A program made the translations under genes and the position numbers. The notes beneath the pieces are model-generated. The model was not told the DNA's origin and did not search any database. It worked only from the letters and a program-made list of their open reading frames with translations. Shown here in pieces: positions 12,301 through 24,032 of a stretch of DNA of 64,000 bases (positions are counted from its first letter, which is position 1; each line of letters starts with the position of its first letter). Source of the DNA: Cichorium intybus (lineage: Eukaryota; Streptophyta; Magnoliopsida; Asterales; Asteraceae); assembly GCA_023525715.1 (NCBI GenBank), contig CM042016.1:81079382-81143381 (forward strand). Direction: 5' to 3'.

Positions 12301-15300
12301 ACAGGAGGTATGTACACTATCTCTAAAAACTCACCATCTTCAAGTTCTTGGGTCCTTGATACATGATGTGGTTTTCACATATGTTTTGATTTGCAGGGCC
12401 TAAAGGAAAGCAGGGAGGTGGAGCACGGTAGATTGAACCTGATCATGGGCAATAGGAGATCGTCGCCTGTTACCAAGATCGGTGTCTATAGCTTAGTGCT
12501 TAGTAGTGACGTTAGTTTAGACTTAATAAATTGTTGCTATTTGCCAGAAATGGCAAGAAGCATAATTTCATTTCATGCATTGTTCAAACAAGGCTTTCAG
12601 TTTTCTTTTGATAATAATATTGGTTCAATTTCTGTTTTCAAAAATGGTACTTTTATTTTTACTGCTTTGCCTTGTGATGGTGTGTATGAAACTGTGCAAT
12701 GTGTTGACAATTTAGGAAATAGTGTATTGAGTATTGATTTGTCTAGTGGTTTAGAAAAGGCATGCCTGTGGCATAGTCGCCTTTGGCATATCAGCAAGAA
12801 ACGCATCACCCAACTCCAAAAGGATGGAGTGTTAGAATCATTCGACCTCAAGTCGGATGATGTATGCGAATCTTGTCTGTTGGGCAAGATGACTAAATCA
12901 CCTTTCAAAGGGTCTTTTGAAAGAGGTGAAGGTTTGTTGGATATCATACATACAGATGTGTGTGGTCCCTTCAGATCAACCACAATGGATGGCACGCGGT
13001 TCTATGTGACCTTTACTGACGATTTTAGTAGATATGGGTATATCTACTTAATCAAGCACAAGTCACACACCTTTGAAAAGTTCAAAGAGTTTAAAAACGA
13101 AGTTGAGAATCAATTGGGTAGGAAGATAAAGACGCTTAGATCCAACAGAGGCGGTGAGTATCTTAGTATCGAGTTCCTAGACTATCTAAAGGAATGTGGA
13201 ATAGTTTCACAGTTGACACCTCCCAGAACACCACAGTTGAACGGTGTTGCCGAGAGGCGTAACCGAACCCTGTTGGACATGGTTCGTTCCATGATGAGTC
13301 GAGCTTCGCTTCCCATCCACTTCTGGGGGTATGCCTTAGAGACTGCCGCCCACATCCTCAATCTTGTCTCAACTAAGAAGGTTGCTAAAACACCTCATGA
13401 GATGTGGACGGGGAAAGTTCCCTCGTTAGCACATATCAAAGTCTGGGGTTGTGAGGCTTTCTTTAGACGAGAGACTCACGACAAACTCGCAGAAAGAAGC
13501 GAGAGGTGTATTTTCATTGGATACCCCAAACAGTCTTTTCTATATTTGTTCTACAGACCAAGCGAGGACGTGGTCTTTGTAGCTAGAGGAGGAGTCTTTC
13601 GAGAAAGAGAGCTCATATTCAAAGAGGACAGTAGGAGTACCATTGATCTTGAAGAAATTCAAGAGACATCAGATAGCGCAACCTTAGGAGAAACTAGCAA
13701 CCAACAAGAGGAAGAAGTTCCTGTTGGTCCGACTGATATATCCTTACCTCTTAGACGCTCCGGTAGAGTTAGCATGCCACCCGAGTTTTATGGTTTCCAT
13801 ATAACTACGGATGGGGACACGTTTGTCAGTGATAGGACATTGATAAATTTGGATGAGACAGCTAACTACCGGGAAGCAGTGGCGTGCCCTGAGTCAGCCA
13901 AATGGAAAGAGGCAATGGATAGCGAGATCAAGTCCATATATGACAATCATGTTTGGAACTTGGTTGACAATGTACCGGGTCGAAAGACAGTCGGGTGCAA
14001 GTGGATCTTCAAGAAGAAGACCGACATGGATGGAAAGGTACACACTTTCAAGGCGAGACTGGTTGCGAAGGGCTTTACTCAAACCCCGGGGGTTGACTAT
14101 GACGAGACCTTCTCACCAGTGGCCAAGATAAAGTCTATTAGGATTATGCTGGCCATAGCTGCATTTCATGACTATGAAATTTGGCAGATGGACGTCAAAA
14201 CCACTTTCCTTAATAGGAAGTTGACTGAGGATGTTTACATGAACCAGCCAGAGGGTTTTGTCGACGCAAAGTATCCTGATAAGGTGTGTAAGCATGAGAA
14301 ATCAATCTATGGATTGAAACAAGCTTCTCGCAGCTGGAATCTTTGTTTCCATGAGAAAGTCAAAGAGTTTGGTTTCTCTAGAAGCGAGGATGAGTCCTGC
14401 GTATATGTCAAGGCTAGTGGGAGTATAGTCACTTTTCTGGTGCTGTATGTTGATGACATACTACTCATGGGAAACGACATTCCAACCTTGCAAGATGTGA
14501 AGTGTTGGCTTGGAAAGTGTTTCGCCATGAAAGACCTAGGAGAAGCTGCCTATATTCTCGGGATAAGAATATTGAGAGATAGGAAGAATAGACTAATTGG
14601 ACTTAGTCAGAGTACATACTTGGAAAAGGTACTAAAGAGGTTTAGTATGGAAAATTCCAAGAAGGGAGAGCTACCTATCCAGAGTAATGCAAAGTTGAGT
14701 AAGACTCAAAATTCGAGTACAGACGAGGAGATAGCTGACATGAGTTGGGTACCTTACGCTTCAACTGTGGGGTCGATCATGTACGCTATGACGTGTACTC
14801 GCCCTGACATGGCCTTTGCTTTAAGCATGGTCAGTCGGTACCAGAGAAACCTTGGAAAAGCGCATTGGATAGCTATCAAGAATATACTCAAGTATCTGCG
14901 AAGGACAAAGAACATGGTGTTAGTCCTTGGTGGCAGTGATACTTTGAGAGTTAACGGATATACAGATGCCAGCTTTTAGACAGATAGAGACAATGGTCGG
15001 TCTCAGTCGGGCTGGGTATTCCTTTTGAATGAGGAGCAGTTACTTGGAAAAGTTCCAAGAAAGAGACGGTGGCTGATTCTACGTGCGAATCAAAGTACAT
15101 AGCAGCGAGTGAAGTGTTAAAGGAAGCTGCTTGGCTGAAGAACTTTATCGGTGACCTTGGAGTAGTCCCGAGTATTCAGGAGCCCATGGAACTGTTCTGC
15201 GATAACGTAGGAGCAGTAGCTTTGACAAAGGAACCGAGAGACCATGGAAAGTCCAGGCATATCGACAGAAAGTACCACTATATCAGACATAGAGTAGAAG

Positions 15301-15437
15301 AATGTCACCTCCTTGTAAAGAGGGTATCATCAGAAGATAATCCTACAGATCCCTTAACAAAGGCTCTGAGTAGGATTAAGCACAATCAGCATGCTAGGAG
15401 CATTGGATTAAGAGATGATATTAGTTTTTGTAATTAG
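12301..15437 (+). pseudogene. pol: Element C pol: protease, integrase, RT, RNase H
   Basis: In the 12391-14979 frame, the upstream protease motif reads 'WVLDT-stop-CGFHI', with a TGA (12364-12366) inside the active-site triplet. Pre-integrase (HSRLWHISKKR..., C-x2-C) and integrase follow (HTDVCGPF, then RSNRGGEY with Asn where the family has the second catalytic Asp, then NGVAERRNRT with the Glu). The INT-RT linker carries LRRSGRVS. RT has FSPVAKIKSIR, QMDVKTTFL and YVDDILLMG. A TAG at 14977-14979 and a frameshift near 15030 break RNase H, which is open again at 15069-15437 (ADSTCESKYIAAS, DNVGAVALTKEP, HIDRKYHYIRH). It is inactive in cis. Confidence 0.88.
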
Positions 15438-16295
15438 ATAGGATTTGAAACTTGTAACAATGTAAATGTAATTGATTTTGGTGATTTAATAATAGAGATT
15501 TATTAATGAGTATTGTTTACTGCTTTTGTCAATTGTTTATTATTATGTTTCATTTTGCATGTTTACTTCTTGAGTAATTTGATTATTCAAATTTACACAG
15601 TCGCTCATACTTTTAGGGAGTAAGTATGAACGAAGGCTGTCATGAATTGGTTTGGAGACTATCTAAGGAGTTAGACATAGCAATAGGATTGCTACAACAT
15701 TCATGAGTACTTAGAAATAGAGATATGAGTATTAGATAAACCCACGCTCAATAGATTGCTTCATGGATTACATCACGAGCAATGTTGAGACGATAATATC
15801 TTATGATCTTTAAGCAGAGACATATGAGTTATGATTTACTAGGCGGTTCTTCATTGATAATGCGAAAACGCATCGGTAACTTGATGTTATAAAATGTGTT
15901 GTTGCGAGTGATTTGACCTGTAAAAGACATAAGCATATGAGTCGAAGCTTATTCGTCCCTTGACCCTGACGGGAAAACGATATCTGTAGGCCTCTCGATG
16001 AATTTGAAGTTGACTAAAAGGGTTGGCTAACCAGGACTAAATTAACATGATCAACTAGTAGTCTAAAAGTCATATGCAAATCAGAAATCGGGAAACAGAG
16101 AATCAGACCAGGATTGATCTTAATCCATGTCTTGAGTCTGAAAATATCTTATTGGACGGAGGATCATCTGATCACTTATCTATGGACAGAACTGACTGGG
16201 TCAGATTTCGGCAGCGGTTTCTAGGAAGCTACAGTTGCTAATTAATTAGAGGTTAAATTGGTAATTACAGTCATAGACTTATCCAAGTGGGAGAC
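15438..16295 (+). other. Element C 3' non-coding region and polypurine tract
   Basis: About 850 bp without an ORF between RNase H and the 3' LTR. It ends in the polypurine tract AAGTGGGAGAC (16285-16295) that would prime plus-strand DNA synthesis. The same tract precedes the B 3' LTR (17519-17529). Confidence 0.8.
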
Positions 16296-17146
<851 letters not shown>

Positions 17147-17151
17147 GAATA

Positions 17152-17529
17152 GACAGAGACTATGTAGTCAGAGTTTATATGTTCATTCTGCCCTAACAAG
17201 GAGAAACGATATCTTGGGCCTCTCGATGATTTGATGTTGACATTAAGTGTTTGGCCAAACCCATACTAGATTGATGTGTTCAATCAATAGTCTAACAGTC
17301 ATCATAAATCTCTATCGAGAAACAAAATATTGAACTTTTGGGAATTGACCTTTTCCATGTCTCAGGTTCATATGATATCTTGTAGAATAGAGGAATAATT
17401 GATCACTTATCTAAGGGTCGTCTCTTATCTTTGATCAGAATTCGGCAGTTGCATAGGATGACACACTATCTGCTAATTGTCAGATAATATTGAGACCACA
17501 CAAGTTGATAACTTTTCCAAGTGGGAGAC
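17152..17529 (+). other. Element B 3' non-coding region, right of the C insertion, with polypurine tract
   Basis: Continues the B sequence interrupted at 9191. It aligns with C 15960-16295 (for example the AACGATATCT and GCCTCTCGATGA blocks). It ends in AAGTGGGAGAC directly before the LTR. No ORF. Confidence 0.75.
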
Positions 17530-18258
17530 TGTTGGAATAATGTCCAAGGTCATCAACTTGTGGTAATATTTCTAATAATGACAATAGCCCTTTTATGTTG
17601 CCCTCATGAACCAGAAAAAAAAAAGACAGAGTTAAAAGGAATTAAAGAAATGATTATTAGTTTATTAATTTATTGAGAAATAGATTAATTAGAAACTAGA
17701 TCAATAAATTAATTGACAAATTAATCTAGAATTAATTTAGAATCAATTAAAGGGACTTGATTGTAACTGATTAAAGGTTTAATCAATGGAAACAAGTCCA
17801 GGGGGTGTGGCCTCCAAAAGGCTCCTTAAGTTTGAAACCCTAAGAGCCCTGTAGTATAAATAGAGGCCTTGGGGTAAACCCTAAGGCATCCCTTGCCTCC
17901 AAAAGGAGCTGCCAATTCCCTCATCCCTCTCCCTTTTTGGCGAGATCAATCCTTCTCTAGGGTTTTGATCTTCTACCTCCTCTTCTCAAGTGGAAGTTCT
18001 GATCTGTCTAATTTTCTGGAGATCCTGGGTGTGAATCACTAGAGGGTTTCTACTTTGGGTCCTATTAATCCAATACAAGGTTGCATCAACGAGAAATCAA
18101 AGAATGAGATCATTTGAGGTACATTCTCTTTATGTTTAAAAGTAGCTATAACTTATATGAACTGCATGATCCTAGACAATGTTCATGGATAATTGTGATT
18201 TGATCATGTTAGTCTTCCGCTGCATGTGTTTATTTGTTTATATGATCGAATCCCAAAA
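17530..18258 (+). repeat. Element B 3' LTR
   Basis: Starts TGTTGGAATAATGTCC and ends near the decayed AATCCCAAAA at about 18258 (end inferred from the A LTR, which ends AAATCCCAACA in its own sense). A TATA box TATAAATA is at 17855-17862. A stretch from the 'GGCATCCC' block to the 'TTCTCAAG' block corresponds to the untranslated start of the RNA. Confidence 0.8.
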
Positions 18259-18397
18259 AATTCAAACTTAACTTCTAATCATTAGACCTTATTTCCAAAA
18301 GTATTTCTTCCGTTTGTATTCTTTTGTCTTGATTAGCATTGACTATTAAGTAATTCTACATGCTAGATATTTCCTTTATAGCTACTTAATCTTTGAG
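18259..18397. other. Unassigned spacer between B and E
   Basis: 139 bp with no match to D/E or B that I can see. It separates the decayed right end of the B LTR from the truncated 3' end of element E. It may be flanking DNA or part of a deleted element. Confidence 0.4.
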
Positions 18398-18900
18398 CTT
18401 TTGCAACAGGTTTTATGAATAAGTCCGCCACATTATTATCGGTGTGGACTTTTTCCAAATGAATCAAATTACGCTCGAAGCAATCTCTGATAAAATGAAT
18501 TTTAATGTCAATGTGCTTGGTCTTAGAATGCTGGACAGGATTTTTCACAATCTGGATAGCAGCTTCATTGTCATAGAAGATTGGAGTGTCAAGAAAGTTC
18601 ATACGTAATCAAGGAGCTGATGCTGCATCCAAATGACTTGAGAACAGCAGGCCGAGGCAGCAACATACTCAACTTCTGCTGTAGATGTTGACACGGTCTG
18701 TTGTTTTTTGCATTGCCATGAGATCAGCTTGTCTCCTAGAAACTGACATCCAAAACTGGTGTACTTTCTGTCAATTTCACACCCTCCGTAGTTGCTATCT
18801 GAAAAAGCGTAGAGATCAAATTCACGGTTCTTTGGATACCAGAGACCAAATTTTGGTCTCCCTTTTAGGTATCTAAAGATCCGTTTGACAACATCAATAT
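18398..18900 (-). pseudogene. Element E RNase H remnant
   Basis: Minus-strand protein fragments match D 29692-30140: 'FYDNEAAIQIVKNPVQHSKTKH'-type sequence (D-x2-A active-site region) and 'IDIKIHFIRDCFERNLI'. Frames are broken near 18605 and 18680. Homology ends at 'VAKA' (about 18398), so the natural C terminus and 3' LTR are absent. RNase H would degrade the RNA strand of the RNA-DNA hybrid during reverse transcription. Confidence 0.8.
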
Positions 18901-18904
18901 GAGA

Positions 18905-19855
18905 AGGTTTAGGATTAGCCTAATAGCGAGCACACTCGCAGACTGTAAAAACGATATCCGGTCTGCTAGCAGTCAGGTAAATCAGAGATCCAATCATCGA
19001 ACGATAGTAAGTTTGATCAACTGATTGGTCGTCTGAGTCTGAAGATATCAGCGGTCGCTCAGCCATTGGAGTATTAGCCTCTTTCGCATCCTTGAAACCG
19101 AACTTTTCAAGAATATCCTCCACATACTACGCTTGATGAAGCTGGATACCCGTTGAACTTTGCTTCACTTGCAACCCGAGAAACATCGTCATCTCTCCCA
19201 AGGAACTCATCTCCAATCTTTTCTTCATCACCGTCTCAAACTCCTTGCATAAAACATCGCTTGTAGAACCAAAGATGATGTCATCTACGTAGATCTGGAC
19301 AACAATTTGATCATCATCTTGGCGCTTGATGAACAAAGTCTGATCAATACTTCCACGAGTGTAACCGTGCTGCAGCAAATGTTCCGTCAAGGTAGCATAC
19401 CAAGAACGAGGAGCATGATGTAGACCATAAAGGGCTTTATCAAGCTTGTAGACGTGATTCGGAAACTTGGAGTTCACAAAACCAGGAGATTGATCAACAT
19501 AAATATCTTCTTTCACCTCTCCGTACAAGAAAGCTGTCTTGACGTCCATTTGGTAGACGGTAAAGTTCATGAAAGAAGCGTAGGCAAGGAAGATCTGAAT
19601 CGCTTCAAGTCGCGCCACAGGAGCATACACTTCCGTGTAATCAAGTCCTTCTATCTGTCTAAAACCTCGAACCACCAGGCGTGCCTTATTATGCATGATC
19701 ACTCCTGAATCATCTTGCTTGTTGCGAAACACCCATCTTGTATCTAAAGGCTTTTTGCCTTCGGGTAGTTCCACCAATTGCCAGACATTCAACTTCTCAA
19801 ACTGGTTCAGCTCATCATGCATTGCATCCACCCAACTTGGTTCATTTAGTGTCAT
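18905..19855 (-). pseudogene. Element E reverse transcriptase remnant
   Basis: 19855-19127 gives 242 residues of Copia RT. It starts at 'NEPSWVDAMHDELNQFEKLNVW' in the N-terminal part, then 'YAPVARLEAIQIFLAYASF', 'YQMDVKTAFLYGEVKEDIYV' and the catalytic 'IYVDDIIFGS'. A stop at 19127 separates it from 19123-18920 ('FGFKDAKEANTPMAERP', 'YYRSMIGSLIYLTASRPDI'). The equivalent D segment is 28680-29690. The YVDD motif is intact, but upstream and downstream breaks make it inactive. Confidence 0.88.
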
Positions 19856-20267
19856 CTCTACGTTCTACGGTTCAATTTGAGAAATGAAGCACCAATAGAG
19901 ACACTCGTTGACTTGACCACTTTGGCTTCTAGTTAAGACACCATCATCTACAGGGCCAATAACATTGTCAATTGGGTGGTCCCTTTGAATTTTTGAGGGA
20001 ATTTCATATTGGAGCGTAGCAGTAGAGACCGGAAGATTGGTTATATTCTCAACCCTTTCTACGCCCGAAGCACCTCTATCAGAATCTCTGAAGTCGTGAG
20101 AGGTACTTGCAATGTACTTGTCAGGAATCCTTTCTGGAAAGAGAGAATCTATGAGAGTAGAATCGAAAAGATCGGCAGATTCAGGTTGAATAACATCTTT
20201 AAGGGTATTTGATTGTTCAACAGCTGGAGTATCGCCAACAACTTGGGATGAGACATCAGGAGCATCC
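19856..20267 (-). pseudogene. Element E integrase-RT linker with local duplication and perfect hairpin
   Basis: Poorly conserved linker with stops. A 49-bp block (20170-20218) is repeated at 20271-20319, a 101-bp offset. The second copy ends in a 13-bp perfect inverted repeat around AAG (20312-20324 / 20328-20340). D has no such duplication or hairpin. It is inferred to be a local template-switch or repair event. Confidence 0.7.
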
Positions 20268-21020
20268 TCAGATCGGCAGATTCAGGTTGAATAACATCTT
20301 TAGGGGTAGTTGATTGTTCGTGATAAGATCACGAACAATCTCTTCAGCATCATTATTGTTGGTTCCATTGGGTCCTGGTTTGTCACCTGAAACAACATCA
20401 GAAAGCACATAAAAAGGTTTAAACAGTTCAGCATAATCAAACACCCAGTCAGGTCCAACACAGGCATCAGTTGGATTCTCTTCTAGCCAGCGAACATCAA
20501 ATGATTCCACGATTTGCTTTGTCGCTTTGTTGTACACTCGATACACGATTTTATTTGCATATCCGACGAAGTAACAATCATCTGCCTTGGAGTTGAACTT
20601 CAGAGTAGCTTCAAGATGAAGAAGAGTGCAAGGGCATCCAAAGGTGTGTAAATGTGAAACATTTGGCTTGCGACCATAAAGAATCTCGTAAGGTGTCATC
20701 ATTTGAGGTTTGTTGATGATGACACAATTCTGAACATAGCAGGCTGTGTTGATGGCTTCTGCCCAGAAAATGACCGGCAGTTTAGACTCGCACAGCATGG
20801 TATGCGTAGCATCAATAAGAGTTCTGTTCCGTCGCTCAGCAAAACCGTTCTGTTGCGGAGTACCAGCAGCACTAAACTGACATAGGATACCCTTATCTGC
20901 ACAAAACTTGTTAAGAACTGCATTCTTGAATTCCGTTCCATTGTTGCATCTGATGGATTTCAACTTCTGATTCGTTTGATTTTCAATAAGCTTGATGAAT
21001 CTAATGACCAGATCTGCAGT
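20268..21020 (-). pseudogene. Element E integrase core remnant
   Basis: 20963-20268 encodes 231 residues matching D integrase. It includes 'SIRCNNGTEFKNAVLNKF', in which Asn replaces the second catalytic Asp seen in D ('RCDNGTEF'), then 'GTPQQNGFAERRNRTL' with the catalytic Glu, and 'PYEILYGRKPNVSHL'. The frame is interrupted by a stop at 21020. Integrase would insert the cDNA copy; loss of the Asp alone should inactivate it. Confidence 0.85.
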
Positions 21021-21587
21021 TTAACTTTTGTTGTTTAAGAAGAAAACCCATGTAAAACGTGAGTAATCATCAATAATAACTAAACAGTAAGAACTGCGAT
21101 TGAGACTAAGAACATTGACCGGGCAAAATAGATCCATGTGAATCAGCTGAAGAATTGAATCAATGGAATTGATCTGCTTGGGCTTATGTGACTTTCTGTG
21201 ATGTTTGCCTTGAGCACAGGCAACACATTTCTCGAATGTAATGAAATCCTTGATTGGAAGTCCTGCAACCATGTTGTTCTTTGCATTGGCATGACCAAGA
21301 CGTTTGTGCCACAACATTGCGCTTTGTTCTGCAGCTCTGGAGAATAAACAGGTGACATTTTCAGGAGTTTTGTGATTCATGTCGATGATATAAGCATTCC
21401 TTTTTCGTTCCGATCGAACAAGAATCCACTCCTCTGGAATGACTATGCCAGACTTGAGAATCAGACATTCCTTCTTTGTGAAGTGAGTTGAAAAACCTTT
21501 GTCACATATTTGAGAAACGCTCAACAGGCTGTGCTTGAGCTCAGGTACAAAATTCACGTTCTCAAACTTCAACACACCATTCGACAC
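21021..21587 (-). pseudogene. Element E protease C-terminal part, pre-integrase and integrase N-terminus
   Basis: 188 residues match D: 'VLKFENVNFVPELKHSLLSVSQICDKG' (end of the protease region), 'AMLWHKRLGHANAKNNMVAGL' with 'CVACAQGKHHRKSHK' (HHCC zinc-binding pre-integrase domain), and 'LIHMDLFCPVNVLS' with the first catalytic Asp. Relative to D, a few residues between the His pair and the Cys pair are deleted. Confidence 0.85.
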
Positions 21588-21595
21588 CGTCCCTC

Positions 21596-21841
21596 TTAGC
21601 GTGATAATCTCTTTTCACCTCCCGCGAAGCAAACACATCCCCCGTTGAAGTTCTCAATGTCGTGTAGTTGGGACATGTCGCCTGTCATGTGCCTAGAACA
21701 ACCACTATCAACATACCAAGGTCTGCTGATATTCCTCTGTAACTGTTCCTGCACAAGTCGCAGATCAATTAGATATAGGGACCCAGTCCATACGAAAATT
21801 CGGTTTACCTTCACTATCAACACAGTTAATAGATTCAAAGC
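21596..21841 (-). pseudogene. Element E protease N-terminal part, in a frame shifted from gag
   Basis: The minus-strand frame opens after a TGA at 21842-21844 and contains 'WYVDSGCSRHMTGDMSQ', the Copia aspartic protease motif (DSG). The gag frame, shifted by one, terminates at TGA 21765-21767, so the two frames overlap by about 77 nt. The same overlap geometry exists in D (26667-26743). Confidence 0.75.
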
Positions 21842-22839
21842 TCATGTCACGTTGATCAAGTATTGGTGAGACATTTGACAATGTTTTAACACTGCCTTTG
21901 GGAACCTATTTCATATTTGGTTTAAAATGCTTATCTTTTGACCAAATGGGAACATTTGCATTTGAATAGGAATTAGACCTGCTAGAAGTTGATTCTTGAG
22001 AAGACTTGGGTCTTACAAAAATTGGTAAGCCATATTTACTTCTAGAAGCAGTTCTATTCCAGGCATTCGTGTTATTTTGATTTCTCCTTCTAGAACGTGA
22101 TCTTGAGGGTTTTCTCTTATAAGATTTCCCTTTTGGCACATTCTGTAAAAACTGTTCATTTTCAGATCCATACATGTGTCGGGGACAATTTCTGGCAATA
22201 TGATCGGCAATTCCACAATTAAAACAATTCTGTCTTTTTAAAGGAATATTGGAATTTTGTCCAGGTCCAGATTTAATCAACTTATTTCCACACACACATA
22301 TGCAAACAAAAGATTTATTAGACAAATTCTTCTTCCTAGCAATTTTTGAATCATCATCACACAAAGTTTTAGAAATAGCAGGAGTCTTAGGGTCAAATTT
22401 AACATCAATACAAAAATTATCAGAATTAGTCTTCAAACAAGTTTTAATATGATTAAAAGCAGGCGAGTCTTCAACTTCCTCAATCTTCGTTTTAAATTTA
22501 TCTGCACATGAGATAAAAACATTAGTATTTTTCATTTCAGAACTCTCAGCGGTGCCAGATGTACTTGGTTGAATGTAATTTGATAAAAAACAATCTTCAG
22601 ATTCTTCAGTGTTTGGTGATGGAGTAAAATTATTATTGTATGGAGGGGGAACAGCACTATATCCAAGACCTTCACCTTGTATGTTTGACCAAACAGTTTG
22701 TTTTTCAAGAATAGTTTCAACTACTTCACTAGATACATATACCTTTTTAAAGGTTGATTCAGCAATTTCAAAATTTGATTTTAATGCATTTAGTTCAGCA
22801 GTCAAACTAGCAATATCTTCATTGGCAAACCTAAGGTGA
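21765..22839 (-). pseudogene. Element E gag, C-terminal half
   Basis: 299 open residues (22805-21906), then a stop and a short continuation to the gag terminator at 21765-21767. Features are the end of a coiled-coil-like segment ('ANEDIASLTAELNALKSNFEIAESTFKKV'), 'SAVPPPYNNNFTPSPNTEESEDC', a zinc knuckle CFNCGIADHIARNC, and an Arg/Ser-rich tail ('KRKPSRSRSRRRN'). The N-terminal half lies at 32436-34075 because D inserted between them; the CATCT target duplication marks the split at 22840-22844. Confidence 0.85.
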
Positions 22840-22844
22840 CATCT

Positions 22845-23249
22845 TGTTGGGAATTATTTTAGTTTGGTTTAATCTTTATTTATTAGGACTAAAATTGTAA
22901 TAGATAATTAAAATGGGCTTTACTTGTAATTTCGATGGGAGGCCGAACAACCATGGGTTGTTCGGTTTTGGCCTTTGTAGTCCACTTTGGGCTAGTGGAT
23001 GGGTTTTCCATGGGCTTAGGTCTTAGGTCATTAGGTCTAGAGTATTTAAGCATTTTATGACATCATTTTTCATGTTGATTGCCTAGAGAATTGTGCTAAC
23101 CTAGAGAGGGAAAATTTATTGTTCTTGGCAATCACACAAGCTTATGTACTAGTCTTGATCAATACAAGAGTGCATTGAAGTTTAATCTCCTTGTGTTCTT
23201 ATTGATTGATTGATATCATCTTTGTTATTGTGAGATCAAAGGACCTACA
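22845..23249 (+). repeat. Element D 5' LTR
   Basis: Starts TGTTGGGAATTATTTTAG and ends AAAGGACCTACA. It contains a perfect 10-bp inverted repeat CCGAACAACC-ATG-GGTTGTTCGG at 22943-22965. The half-site is the motif found many times in the leader. TATTTAAG near 23044 is a possible TATA element. Confidence 0.93.
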
Positions 23250-23251
23250 AT

Positions 23252-23263
23252 TGGTATCAGAGC
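23252..23263 (+). promoter_or_regulatory. Primer-binding site of element D
   Basis: TGGTATCAGAGC two bases after the LTR, matching initiator tRNA-Met. The equivalent site is deleted in element E. Confidence 0.92.
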
Positions 23264-23461
23264 TTGTTTTTTATATCAATCATCTTTGTTCTTGGAGATT
23301 TGGAGAGTTTGATCCATTTTGTGAAGTTTTTCGGACTGTTGTGGTGTTTTTGGCATTGAAGTTCTTGGTGTTCTTCGAGAATATTCATCCTAGAATCACT
23401 AAAAATCCACTTTTTGATCCATTTTGAGTGTTTCGGAATCTGTTTTAGCGTGTTTTTAAGG

Positions 23462-23945
23462 TTAATCGGTGCACTATCAAGGGTTGTTCGACGGTGCTGA
23501 AAGGAATCTTAGGGTTTGTGTTTGTTGCTCCGTGTGGCTTTTGGAGGGGAAGGAGACTAGGGTTTGGGTGTTAATCGGTTGGCGGCGCATCTAACGCTAG
23601 GTTTTAGCTGGTGTTCGGTCCTGATTGGAGTTGCTCGGTCCAGCAAGCTGGTGGTTCGGTTGGCCCAAATCAGTGTTCCGTGCGCTAGGTTTGATTTTGT
23701 TGTTCGGCAGTTTGAAGTTGTTCGGTTCTTATATTTTGCCCAGTTGCTCGGCTTCTGGTTACTCGGTCCGCATTTGAGTTACTCGGTCAAAGTTTGTTCG
23801 GTTCATTGAGTTGCTCGATTTCATTTGATTGATCGGTTGCGGTGGTTTCTCGGTTTCCGATTGCTCGGTCAATTTTTTTCGCTTCAGTTGTTCGGTGGAT
23901 TGGTTGATCATTGATCGGTGTTGAGGCGTGGTGCTTGTTCGGCGC
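23462..23945 (+). repeat. TTGNTCGGT motif cluster in the D leader
   Basis: About twenty copies of a nonamer close to TTG(T/C/A)TCGGT occur in roughly 480 bp. Examples are at 23631, 23718, 23759, 23779, 23794, 23829, 23861, 23888 and 23911. Spacing is irregular. The E leader has the same motif on its own sense strand. It lies between the PBS and gag, where packaging and dimerisation signals usually reside. Function is unknown. Confidence 0.8.
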
Positions 23946-24032
23946 TTGATTTGTGATTGCTTTGTCTCGTGACTCTTAATTTTTGCGAATTTAAATTTGC
24001 AATTTAAAATTTTCAAACGTTAAAATTTACCG

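Noticed and set aside
12307..12398. GT...AG segment with a pyrimidine-like end between C gag and pol, resembling an intron
   Set aside because: The segment itself encodes the protease motif (WVLDT...CGFHI) in the pol frame, so splicing it out would remove an essential domain. A frame change and a stop explain the break better.
12280..12403. Overlap of C gag and pol frames as a programmed frameshift
   Set aside because: The extra Gag residues after 12300 look random, and C has several other indels and stops. No slippery site or conserved terminator could be compared in A or B.
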